Shown piece after piece: positions 1 to 7,791 of a stretch of 64,000 nucleotides of DNA (its first letter is position 1; the number at the start of each line of letters is the position of its first letter). The stretch covers positions 1,860,001-1,924,000 of the forward strand of contig NZ_AP022573.1 of assembly GCF_010729105.1 (NCBI RefSeq), written 5' to 3'. The position numbers were made by a program, and so were the translations under genes. This DNA is from Mycobacterium saskatchewanense (lineage in GTDB: Bacteria; Actinomycetota; Actinomycetes; Mycobacteriales; Mycobacteriaceae). The notes beneath the pieces are model-generated. The model ran no database searches. It saw nothing but the letters and a program-made list of their open reading frames with translations, and was not told the origin of the DNA.

Positions 1-792
1 GTTCGGATCGATCGCAGGATCCAGCCATCTCAGATCGGCCATTGTGCCGTGCACCACAAAGCAGTACTCGTCGTGAGGGCGACCCGTCGATTGCATGCGG
101 TCGTACCGCTCACGCACACGGGCGGTGATGCGGCGATTGCGGTCCAGCTGCGCCAACCGGTACTTCTGCACGAATTCAGGCGAATAGGGGGGCTTATTCG
201 GGTTCGCCGGGTCATAGATGTTGAGTTCTGGGTCCCGCTCGTCCGGTCGATCCTCGTCCTGAATGGACGGATCGAGAAAGTCGGTCAACAGATGGTGTCG
301 GCTTCGATGGCTAGCCATCAACACCACGCCGTCGGCGCGCAGAAACTCGGTGTCGGCAATCACCGAAGGTTCGCCCGCGGCCGTGTGGGTGATCGTTTTG
401 TGCTCCGCTTCAGCCTGATAGGCCGCAATAAGCGAGCCTCCACCGCTCCACCCGACCAATACGACGCGCTCGTAACCCAAGCGCTCCTTGGTCTCTCGTA
501 TCAGTGCAGCCAGGTCGAGCAGTGCGTTCTCCATCTGCAGGCCGGCATCTCCCGTCGTGTAACGAGTCCCACCTGCAACGACGTGCAGTCCGAGACGGGC
601 CAGATGGGAAAACGCGGGCAGGTAGGCCGGCGAGCCTATCGGATGCATCCCCACGAACGCGGTCCTCGAGTCTTCGTCGGTGCGTATCAACTGCGCCTGA
701 CGCACCACCGAGTCGTCTATCGAGCCATAGACGTCTTTACGCGGCGATTTTTCTTTGTTGACAACAAGAAAGGGCGTTCGCGTGGTCTTCAT
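1..792 (-). CDS. alpha/beta hydrolase, 3' end cut by window edge
   Basis: The open frame starts at the ATG at 792 and runs off the left edge after 264 codons, so the C-terminus is missing. The serine nucleophile elbow GWSGGG lies at about residues 114-119, after a strand VVLV, as expected for the alpha/beta-hydrolase fold; the catalytic histidine would be outside the window. No signal peptide is visible, so it is probably cytosolic. It is a likely esterase, thioesterase or C-C hydrolase; the substrate cannot be read from the sequence. A regulon-type dyad (804-824) sits just upstream of the start, in common with other catabolic genes here. The family call is good, the specific role unknown. 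Confidence 0.8.
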   Translation of the reverse strand, partial: MKTTRTPFLVVNKEKSPRKDVYGSIDDSVVRQAQLIRTDEDSRTAFVGMHPIGSPAYLPAFSHLARLGLHVVAGGTRYTTGDAGLQMENALLDLAALIRETKERLGYERVVLVGWSGGGSLIAAYQAEAEHKTITHTAAGEPSVIADTEFLRADGVVLMASHRSRHHLLTDFLDPSIQDEDRPDERDPELNIYDPANPNKPPYSPEFVQKYRLAQLDRNRRITARVRERYDRMQSTGRPHDEYCFVVHGTMADLRWLDPAIDPN

Positions 793-803
793 GACCCAGG
801 ATA

Positions 804-824
804 TTATCCCACAGCGTTTGGTTT
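804..824. promoter_or_regulatory. candidate regulon dyad, degenerate
   Basis: TTATCCC-ACAGCGT-TTGGTTT. The right half matches the shared motif fully; the left keeps only the AYC core. It lies about 12 bases upstream of the hydrolase ATG at 792, a position where a repressor would block transcription or initiation. Confidence 0.4.
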
Positions 825-1197
825 TTCCACATCATCGTCTGCACGGCGCGCGTAGAAGCGGGCATCGGGGCGAGCCGTTGAAGAGCCCCGGCGAGCCGAG
901 CGGGCCGAAGACGCAGGCCTGACAGACACCTGGGTGACGACGTTGGGACCGCCTTCGCAGCGGCGCCATCGCACCACGGAGGGAGGAAGCCCCCGCGACC
1001 AGTCGATCGTCGGCCGTGAGATTGCCTCGCCCACCAGGTGGCTATGGCGGTAGCTGAAGCCTCAGCCCTCGACGACCTCCCCGCATTCGGCGGTGTGACG
1101 CGCAGCCCGTGACGTGTCCTTGGACTCGGCAACCAACGCGGATCGGCTGTCCGACGGAACGTGATGATGCCCTACTATCGGAGGCGTTATCTTCCAC

Positions 1198-1218
1198 GAA
1201 CCGATCGATGTTGGATTT
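1198..1218. promoter_or_regulatory. candidate regulon dyad, degenerate
   Basis: GAACCGA-TCGATGT-TGGATTT, with the AYC-N11-GAT core. It is 57 bases upstream of the FadD start at 1275 and resembles the copy at 21007-21027. Confidence 0.4.
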
Positions 1219-1274
1219 ACTCCGGTTGGAGCAATCCTGGTACCACGCCGTTCGATGGCAGGGAGGCCAATCAC

Positions 1275-2873
1275 ATGGATTACACGGTCGCCGACGCACT
1301 CCGTGCACGGGTAGCGGCTGATCCCCTCCAACGGCTGGTCAAGTGTGGTGGCGAGTGGCTTACCGCCGCGGAGGTAAATGAATTGTCTGCCCGGGTGGCC
1401 GCCGGGCTGCTGGGTCTGGGGATGCGCAAGGGCGACCGCCTGCTGGTGATGCTGCCCAACCGTCAGGAAATGGTCGAGGTCTTCTTTGCCTGCGCACGCT
1501 CGGGCGTGGTCCAGGTACCGGTAAACATCTACCTCAAGGGCGAATTCCTTGCCTACCAGGTGCGGGACAGTCAAAGCCGGGTGGCGATAACTGACCGCGC
1601 TGGGTTGCGGTCACTTACCCCGCTGCTCGACCAGACAGCCCTCGAGCAGATCGTCCTGGTCGACCAACTCGACGATGATGATGCCGATCTCGCAATTCCC
1701 GTTCTTCCCTACCTTTCGCTGAAGAACACCGCCGACGAAGCACCAGCGGTCGATCTGACCGACGCGGACCTCGTGTCGATTCTGTACACCTCGGGCACCA
1801 CCGGTCCATCGAAGGGCTGCATGCTCAGCAATGCCTACTACACGGTGGCACCGAAGGTATTCCTCGAACACCATTGGCTCGCCGCGGACGACAGGATCCT
1901 GACGCCGCTACAACTGTTCCACGGGGCAGCCCACAATGTGCTGATGCAGGGCCTCGTCGCCCCGCGGGGCGCCGTGTGCTTCGAGACGTCTTTTTCCGCA
2001 AGCACATTCATGCGCCGCGCGCGGGAGGAATCAGCAACACTGCTTTGGCTCTTGCCACCAATGGCGATGGCGGTACTCGCGCAGCAAGCCAAACCTGGCG
2101 ATGCCCCGCTGTCGTCGGTTCGCCTGGTTGCCTGCCCAGGCCTTCCGCTGCACGCCCAGCTCGGCTTCGAGCAACGCTTCGGCGGCCGCGTCGGCGCCGA
2201 GATGTACGGCCAGACCGAGGGCCTCGGGATTGCCTTCGGTTCCCTCACCGAAACCCGCCGACCGGGAACCCTCGGGCGGCCGGGTCCGCATGTCGAAGTC
2301 AGGATCGTCGACGACCACGATCGCGACGTGGCCCCCGGCGAGCCGGGCGAGATAGTCGTGCGACCACGGATCGCTCACTGCATCTACTCGGGATATTGGA
2401 ACAACGCTGAGGCCACCGCCGCCGCTTGGCGCAACTCGTGGCATCACACCGGTGATATGGCGATCATCGACAGCGACGGCGTGCTGACCTTCGTCGACCG
2501 CAAGAAAGACTCGCTGCGCCGGCGTGGTGAAAACGTGTCGTCTTTCGAGTTGGAAGCGGCCATCGGCCAATTCAGCAAGGTTTCCCAGGTCGCGGTCTCG
2601 GCGGTGCCCTCACCGCTGGGCGAAGACGACATCAAGGCATCGATCGTGCTTGAGGCGGGCGCGACCACAAGTCCTGAGGAAATCTTCGAATTCCTCAGGA
2701 CTGCAGTGCCTTATTTCGCCATGCCGCGTTACATCGACATCCGGTCGTCGCTTCCGCTGACCGAGGCGACAGCCCGTGTGCAGAAGCATCTGCTACGCGC
2801 AGAAGGCGTGACCCCGGCAATGTGGGACCTCGAAAAGCTTGGTCTGGCGATCGATCGAACCCAGCGACGCTAG
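1275..2873 (+). CDS. FadD-type acyl-CoA ligase (AMP-forming)
   Basis: Class I adenylate-forming enzyme of 532 residues, the usual length, predicted to activate a carboxylic acid to its CoA thioester through an acyl-adenylate. The phosphate-binding loop YTSGTTGPSKG is at about 171-181, the aromatic/QTEG motif EMYGQTEG near 317, the HTGD adenine-site motif near 394 and the hinge RRRGENVSS near 415; a C-terminal ARVQK holds the likely catalytic lysine. An ATG 38 codons upstream is in frame, but the ATG at 1275 has a good AGGGAGG ribosome binding site nine bases away, and the family N-terminus begins here. It diverges from the hydrolase. Substrate class is unknown; it resembles the carnitine/medium-chain ligase group more than long-chain FadD enzymes. 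Confidence 0.88.
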   Translation: MDYTVADALRARVAADPLQRLVKCGGEWLTAAEVNELSARVAAGLLGLGMRKGDRLLVMLPNRQEMVEVFFACARSGVVQVPVNIYLKGEFLAYQVRDSQSRVAITDRAGLRSLTPLLDQTALEQIVLVDQLDDDDADLAIPVLPYLSLKNTADEAPAVDLTDADLVSILYTSGTTGPSKGCMLSNAYYTVAPKVFLEHHWLAADDRILTPLQLFHGAAHNVLMQGLVAPRGAVCFETSFSASTFMRRAREESATLLWLLPPMAMAVLAQQAKPGDAPLSSVRLVACPGLPLHAQLGFEQRFGGRVGAEMYGQTEGLGIAFGSLTETRRPGTLGRPGPHVEVRIVDDHDRDVAPGEPGEIVVRPRIAHCIYSGYWNNAEATAAAWRNSWHHTGDMAIIDSDGVLTFVDRKKDSLRRRGENVSSFELEAAIGQFSKVSQVAVSAVPSPLGEDDIKASIVLEAGATTSPEEIFEFLRTAVPYFAMPRYIDIRSSLPLTEATARVQKHLLRAEGVTPAMWDLEKLGLAIDRTQRR

Positions 2874-2980
2874 TCGAGGCTGGCGTGCTCCCCACCGCGC
2901 GATCCCCGCGGCGGCCACCGGACAGGACACGACGCCGCCGAATCATGCGAGTGCGCCACGGGACCGGCGGCGATCACATC

Positions 2981-4468
2981 TCAGTCGCCAGAACGTTCGC
3001 CGTCCAAGATCACCGTCTTGGCCTCGGTATACGCGAGCAGCCCTTCGCGGCCGCCTTCGCGTCCCACCCCGGATTGCTTCATGCCGCCGAAGGCGATGCC
3101 GAAATCCATGCGTGTGGCGTTATGACCAACGGTTCCCGAGCGGAGACGGCGCGCGACCCGGTAAGCGCGGTCCACGTCCGGGGTGAACACCGAAGCATTG
3201 AGACCAAACGGTGTGCCGTTGGCGATCCGGACCGCGTCGTCTTCGGTGTCATAGGGGATCACCGTCAGGACCGGGCCGAAGATCTCCTCCTGGGCGATAG
3301 CCAACGAGCTGTCGACGTGGCCGAAGATCGTTGGTTCGATGAAGAAACCCCGATCGAGATCCGGGGGGCGGCGCCCACCGCTGACAAGTGTGGCGCCCTC
3401 GGCGAGGCCTTGCTCGAGGTAACCCTCTACCCGCGCACGCTGACGGGCACCGGCCAGGGGGCCCATCGCCACACCCTGGTCGAACGGATCGCCGATGCGC
3501 ACCGCGGCAAGGGCTGTCGACAGCGCCTCCGAGACCGCATCGTGCATGTGCCTGGGCACGACCACGCGAGTCAGTGCCGCGCACACTTGCCCCGTCAGGA
3601 AGCAGATGTTGGCGGCGACGTCCGCGGCCACGGTGGTCACCTCGGCATCGTCGAGCACCACTGCGGCCGACTTACCACCCAGCTCGAGCGTCATCCGGCC
3701 CATGCGGCCACCAAGCAATGCGCCGATGCGCCTGCCGGCCGCCGAGGATCCCGTGAAGCTGATCTTGTCGACGCGAGCGTCGGTTACCAGCATCTCCGAT
3801 ACGTCGCGGTCGGCCATTATCACGTTCAGGACGCCGGGCGGCAACCCGGCCTCCTCGGCGATTTCGGCCATGATCCAGGCCTCAGCCGGCGCTTCGGGAG
3901 AGGACTTGAGCACGATGGTGCACCCGGCCAGCAATGCGGGCGCCACCTTATGGGCGATCAGGGACAGCGGCCCATTCCACGGCACGATCGCACCTACCAC
4001 ACCAACCGGCTCGCGCACGAGATAGCCGGAAGACCCGCCCGCGGTCGGCTGGTGTCGTTCCTCCCACCCAAAAGTCCCGGCCAGGGCAGCATACGAGTTG
4101 AACACGTCGGCGCTGAACGCGTTGTAGTCGCGGGCCACGGCATGCAATACCCCGCTCTGCATGCTCCACACCGCGCTGAGGTCAGAGGCGCGGGCGTCGA
4201 TTCCCGCCGCGATGCGGCGTAGATAATCAGCCCGCTCGGCGACGGGCAGCGACGGCCACGGGCCGCGGTCGAATGCATCACGCGCGGCCTGTATCGCGGC
4301 GCTCATATCCCCCGCTGTTGCCGCCGCGAAGCGCAGCACCGGTTGTTCGGTGGCGCAATCGATTACCTCAACCTGAGTGCCGGAGAAGGGGCGTATCCAC
4401 GACCCATTGACGAAGAATTTTTCGGGTTGACGAACCGAGATCTCCGGCCGGGTGACGGTGGCGGTCAT
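2981..4468 (-). CDS. aldehyde dehydrogenase (NAD(P)+-dependent)
   Basis: ALDH superfamily protein of 495 residues, full length. It shows the PWNGP substrate/cofactor motif near 165, the FTGSSAAGRR Rossmann turn near 240, the general base in LELGGK near 262 and the catalytic cysteine in TGQVCAALTR near 296, followed by the conserved EEIFGPVL segment. It should oxidise an aldehyde to the acid, which the neighbouring FadD could then activate. It converges on FadD and has its own promoter: a perfect regulon dyad sits 17 bases upstream of the ATG at 4468. The physiological aldehyde is unknown; a second ALDH at 35109-36605 may act in the same pathway. Confidence 0.9.
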   Translation of the reverse strand: MTATVTRPEISVRQPEKFFVNGSWIRPFSGTQVEVIDCATEQPVLRFAAATAGDMSAAIQAARDAFDRGPWPSLPVAERADYLRRIAAGIDARASDLSAVWSMQSGVLHAVARDYNAFSADVFNSYAALAGTFGWEERHQPTAGGSSGYLVREPVGVVGAIVPWNGPLSLIAHKVAPALLAGCTIVLKSSPEAPAEAWIMAEIAEEAGLPPGVLNVIMADRDVSEMLVTDARVDKISFTGSSAAGRRIGALLGGRMGRMTLELGGKSAAVVLDDAEVTTVAADVAANICFLTGQVCAALTRVVVPRHMHDAVSEALSTALAAVRIGDPFDQGVAMGPLAGARQRARVEGYLEQGLAEGATLVSGGRRPPDLDRGFFIEPTIFGHVDSSLAIAQEEIFGPVLTVIPYDTEDDAVRIANGTPFGLNASVFTPDVDRAYRVARRLRSGTVGHNATRMDFGIAFGGMKQSGVGREGGREGLLAYTEAKTVILDGERSGD

Positions 4469-4484
4469 TCGTGCCTCTCATCAG

Positions 4485-4505
4485 AAACCAAGCTTAGATT
4501 GGTTT
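4485..4505. promoter_or_regulatory. regulon dyad, perfect copy, ALDH promoter
   Basis: AAACCAA-GCTTAGA-TTGGTTT: two 7-base arms that are exact reverse complements around a 7-base spacer. It is 17 bases upstream of the aldehyde dehydrogenase start at 4468. This is the cleanest copy of the motif found across the first 45 kb. Confidence 0.7.
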
Positions 4506-4591
4506 GTAAGGTATGCGGGCCCACGGGAACTGTCAATGCCGCGGCCGCGCGCTGGCTGAGCCGAAAGGAGCATGGGCGGCGTTGTCGCCCC

Positions 4592-5479
4592 TTACCTGAT
4601 GGTCGTCGACAGGTCGCCGGACATCGCGGCCAATTGCGGCGCCCAAGTGGACCAGCCGTGATCGCCGGCGGTGGGGAAGTCGAAGTGCCCATTCTGGCCA
4701 CCGACGTCGCGATAGTGCGAATAGAACGTGAGGTTACTCCCCTGCGCCTGGTCGGCGTAGCCGATCATCGCGGCCGGATCCGCCGCGGTGAGTGTCCTCG
4801 GGCTGAACACCCAGAGGCGGGTGTTGTTGTCGGCCAGCAGCTGCGCATGCGCATCCGGATCGTGCCACTTCCAGCGGCCCAGCTGCGCCGGCCCCCACAT
4901 GTTGCGGGTGTCGACGCCGCCGTATTGCTGTAGGCCCGCGGTTATCGCGCCGTTGAGAAACGTTTGTGACGGGGTGAGGAACCCCGACATTGATCCGGCG
5001 TAGCGGAACCGGTCGGGGTGGAAGGCGGCGAGAGCCAGCGCGGCGTAGCCGCCCTGCGCAGCACCGACGACTCCATGCCCGCCGGGGGCCAAGCCCTTGT
5101 TGGCTGCCAGCCAATCGGGTAGCTCGCTGGAAAGGAAAGTGTCCCACTGCTTGCTGTGGTCCTGCTCCCAGTCGGTGTACATGCTCCAGGCTCCACCGGC
5201 TGGCGCAGCCACCGAAATGCCTTTCCCGGCGAAGGCATTCATGCCACCCCCTATCGCCACCCAGTTACTGATATCAGGCGCGGCGTTGAAAGGATCGAGC
5301 AGGAACACCGCGTGGGGCCCGCCGCCCATGAAGGCCACCGGAATGTCTCGGCCCATCGCCGCCGACGGCACCATGAGGTACTCCGCCGCCGCCCGGGCCG
5401 GCACGACCAGCCCCATCGACAACCCGAGTGAGACCACAGCCGCCAACGCGAAACGTCGCAACCAGCGATATAGCTCCAT
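4592..5479 (-). CDS. MPT51-like (FbpD-type) secreted Ag85 relative, non-catalytic
   Basis: The 295-residue precursor has a signal peptide ending near ARA (28-30) and an esterase-like fold. Segments such as GAAQGGYAALALAAFHPDRF and LGRWKWHDP closely recall M. tuberculosis MPT51 (Rv3803c), the Ag85 relative that lacks the Ser-Glu-His triad. Where Ag85 has GLSMSGG with the nucleophilic serine, this protein has GAAQGG (about 139-144), so a mycolyltransferase role is unlikely; in MPT51 a ligand-binding or adhesin role (fibronectin) is reported. The ATG at 5479 has a GAGGTGAG ribosome binding site. Canonical MPT51 sits beside fbpA, so this copy is probably a paralogue. Confidence 0.85.
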   Translation of the reverse strand: MELYRWLRRFALAAVVSLGLSMGLVVPARAAAEYLMVPSAAMGRDIPVAFMGGGPHAVFLLDPFNAAPDISNWVAIGGGMNAFAGKGISVAAPAGGAWSMYTDWEQDHSKQWDTFLSSELPDWLAANKGLAPGGHGVVGAAQGGYAALALAAFHPDRFRYAGSMSGFLTPSQTFLNGAITAGLQQYGGVDTRNMWGPAQLGRWKWHDPDAHAQLLADNNTRLWVFSPRTLTAADPAAMIGYADQAQGSNLTFYSHYRDVGGQNGHFDFPTAGDHGWSTWAPQLAAMSGDLSTTIR

Positions 5480-5847
5480 CTAACTCACCTCTTGTGAAAT
5501 TCGAAAAGGACTGCGGTGCCCAGGTGCTGATCAACATGGGGCCGCACACCACCCGGTAGGTGATCGCCTTGCCGGGCCCCTTGGGGATGCGTCGACGACC
5601 GCGAGACACCTGTGCCAGCCGTACCGCGCGGGCACCACGCGTCCACCCAGCCGCCTCTGCGGGCTATGCGGGCGGGTACGCCGGCGGGGGGTGGACACCT
5701 CTGAGGATCCAGGCGAACCAGTCGACGGCATATTCCAGTTCGTCACTTGCGTCGTAATCCGGGTTGGGATCCAATTCGTTTCACTTCCGTTCTTTCTACC
5801 GAGAACTGCGAAATCATGTTGTGCGCCGGTCCGTGCCGGTCCAGAGA
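5480..5847. other. intergenic region with possible gene relic
   Basis: These 368 bases have no full-length gene. On the minus strand a frame from a TTG at about 5774 to a TAG at 5664 reads LDPNPDYDASDELEYAVDWF and continues to a proline-rich end (36 residues). Its composition looks protein-like rather than random, so it may be a small gene or the tail of a decayed one. I do not recognise it. No regulon dyad was seen upstream of the MPT51-like gene. Confidence 0.35.
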
Positions 5848-6333
5848 TCAAGTCGGTTGCCCGTAGACCGCTACAACGACTGTGCGGTTCACGCTGTTGT
5901 CGGACCAGACACCGATCGCGGTGTTCTTACAGTCCTGCATGATGGCCATGTAGGAGGGGTTGCTGTACCACTGGTTGATCAACTCGACACCGCTGATCGC
6001 CAACGCCGGGTTGATCGCCACGGTCTCGGCCACCTTGCCGCTGAAACCGGCGGCGTTGGCGCGGTCCTGTGGCGTGGAACCGTCAGAACCCAAGTCGCCG
6101 TCCAGATTTCGGTTGGTGAGCACGTCGTCGGTGTGCCACTGGGCGGCCAGGCGCAACTGAGGACTGATTTTCACATCGTTCGTACATCCGGCCTGGTGCT
6201 GAATGGTGTAGACGTTGGATACGACACCGTCGTTGAGGCGCTTATTGTCCGCGTGCGCATCCGGCGCGACCGTCATCGAGCCCGCAGCCAGCGTGATACC
6301 GGCCAGGATCTCGACCGCCCGTGCCCGAGTCAT
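5848..6333 (-). CDS. secreted CAP/SCP-domain protein
   Basis: From the ATG at 6333 the product has 161 residues with an N-terminal signal sequence (hydrophobic stretch ending near AHA). The body has a CAP-like layout: conserved His in LAAQWHTDDV, then AETVAINP, an INQWYSNPSYMAIM helix and a final strand VVVAVYGQ. A TTG start 27 codons upstream (6414) is possible but would bury the signal peptide. Small exported CAP-like proteins are common in mycobacteria; their function is unknown. It follows the Mce-associated genes by about 160 bases and could be co-transcribed with them, though the gap suggests otherwise. Confidence 0.75.
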   Translation of the reverse strand: MTRARAVEILAGITLAAGSMTVAPDAHADNKRLNDGVVSNVYTIQHQAGCTNDVKISPQLRLAAQWHTDDVLTNRNLDGDLGSDGSTPQDRANAAGFSGKVAETVAINPALAISGVELINQWYSNPSYMAIMQDCKNTAIGVWSDNSVNRTVVVAVYGQPT

Positions 6334-6493
6334 GGTTTGCCGCACAACAGCGGGATCAACTGTGCGTATGTCAGGTCTGGACCGGTCGGCGATAGGCAGT
6401 TCACGTCTATCCAACCCCCGACGGGGGCGCCACCATTTGCGGCGACCGGTTCTTCCCTACAGATGATCATCACCCATACCTTGCGTTCCCCGG

Positions 6494-7156
6494 CTAAACC
6501 GGATCGAAGCCCGAAATCAGCCAACGATTGGCGACTCTGTCGAGCGTCACCTTCAGGCTGGATGCGGTGTTCGTCGGCGGGCTATTGCCTATGGTGGTCG
6601 CCTGGTCAACGAAAATCAGTACCACAGCCCGCTTTTCGGTTGCCAATACGAGGCCCGCAGCCGGGACTGTTGCGACGGCCGAGATGTGCTTTTGTTTGGA
6701 GCCGGGGATTACGACATCGTGCGTCAGCGATGTATATGCTTCGCGGAAGCCACCCGTCAGCCGCTCGCGCGCGGCCGTCAGGTCTCGTTCGACCGTGTCC
6801 GGTTGATATCCCAACAGCGCCACCGCGCCGTCCTTGGCTGCCTGCACCGCCTGGGTTCCGGCGGCCTGGGAATCCCGCGAAGCGCCGTACTGCCACTTCG
6901 CGTAGCCAGCGAAGATACCTAATGCCATTGCTATGCAGGGCAATACACCGATCGCGATCATCCGGCGAGCCGCCAACCGCCGCCGCCGCTTTGACTTCGT
7001 CTCCGGGCCCGGTGCCGTTGAAGCCGCCTCGGCGACTGTAGCCCCTGCATCGTCAGCTTGATCACTCGCGCCGGCCGCGTCGCTCTCCGCAGGCTTCGCG
7101 CGTAAGCCATCTCTGGTCTGGGTGAGCACAGTCACGGCCTCTCTGATCGGGGTCAT
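6494..7156 (-). CDS. Mce-associated membrane protein (Mas), second
   Basis: A 220-residue protein with a charged N-terminal cytoplasmic region, a single transmembrane helix (MIAIGVLPCIAMALGIFAGY) and an extracytoplasmic domain that ends in a strand-rich NRWLISGFDP motif typical of Mce-associated (Mas/OmamA-like) proteins. Such proteins stabilise Mce transporters at the cell envelope. The start is set at the ATG at 7156, which overlaps the stop of the upstream gene as ATGA; an upstream start at 7225 would extend into it by 69 bases. It is the last clear gene of the mce operon. Confidence 0.85.
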   Translation of the reverse strand: MTPIREAVTVLTQTRDGLRAKPAESDAAGASDQADDAGATVAEAASTAPGPETKSKRRRRLAARRMIAIGVLPCIAMALGIFAGYAKWQYGASRDSQAAGTQAVQAAKDGAVALLGYQPDTVERDLTAARERLTGGFREAYTSLTHDVVIPGSKQKHISAVATVPAAGLVLATEKRAVVLIFVDQATTIGNSPPTNTASSLKVTLDRVANRWLISGFDPV

Positions 7157-7791
7157 GGCACAAACGCGACGTCGGACATCTTGGCGCCGTCGCCGCCCTT
7201 CTGGACGGTTATCCGCATCCGCCACAAATGCGGTTCCTGCGGCGGTTGAGCGGGGCTGGTAGTCCGTACCGACACCGCCAGGAGCACCTGGGCGTGGTCG
7301 TTCTGCATGGATTCCAGGGCCGCCTCGGTGACGGTGCCCTCCGTGATGGACTGCGTTTGCTTCACCACGTCGAGGAACGGCCCCGATCGTTTTTTGAAAT
7401 CGTCACGGAAGGCGCCCGTTGATATGTCGAGTATGCGCTGCACCGCACTGTCGGCATCGGCGTAGCTGATCGTGGTCAGGTTCAGCGCGCCTTGGCGACC
7501 GACGCGTAAGAACTCGGCACCTTGTTCCTCGCGTTGATGTAGCCGATGGGCGCTCACGCTTAGCCAGCCGGCCACTATTCCTAAAGCAACAATGGCGGCA
7601 AGCCCCACCGCGACGGTGGTTCGGAACCCGGTCATGCGTCTCGCGGGAGGGCCCTGATCGACGGCATCGGCTTCCGCCTCGGCACCGAACGAGTCCGTCC
7701 CGGCGTCGCGGTGGTCGGCATCCTGGCCGCTGTCGTCGGTATCGGTGGGTGCGCCTAGTTCCCTGTCGGCGGCAACAGCATCGTCTGCCAT
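7153..7791 (-). CDS. Mce-associated membrane protein (Mas), first
   Basis: A 212-residue protein with an acidic cytoplasmic N-terminus (about 1-50), one transmembrane segment (TTVAVGLAAIVALGIVAGWL), and a periplasmic domain of the Mas fold with QGALNLTTISYADADSAVQR and a terminal WRMRITVQKGG strand. It starts at the ATG at 7791 inside the 3' end of mceF (37-base overlap) and ends in an ATGA overlap with the second Mas gene, so all three are translationally coupled. In other mycobacteria Mas proteins are needed for stable Mce complexes; the same is inferred here. Confidence 0.85.
   Translation of the reverse strand: MADDAVAADRELGAPTDTDDSGQDADHRDAGTDSFGAEAEADAVDQGPPARRMTGFRTTVAVGLAAIVALGIVAGWLSVSAHRLHQREEQGAEFLRVGRQGALNLTTISYADADSAVQRILDISTGAFRDDFKKRSGPFLDVVKQTQSITEGTVTEAALESMQNDHAQVLLAVSVRTTSPAQPPQEPHLWRMRITVQKGGDGAKMSDVAFVP

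Larger units (their letters stand above)
793..1274. other. divergent intergenic region, hydrolase / FadD
   Basis: These 482 bases separate two divergent genes. I see no convincing coding frame: the open frames have poor mycobacterial codon use and no ribosome binding site. It holds two candidate dyads of the regulon described in the findings, one at 804-824 near the hydrolase and one at 1198-1218 near FadD, and a short palindrome GGATATTATCC at 799-809 just upstream of the hydrolase start. Confidence 0.6.

Noticed and set aside
2822..4222. Long plus-strand open frame opposite the aldehyde dehydrogenase
   Set aside because: Antisense shadow in GC-rich DNA; the minus frame has clear ALDH motifs and codon use.
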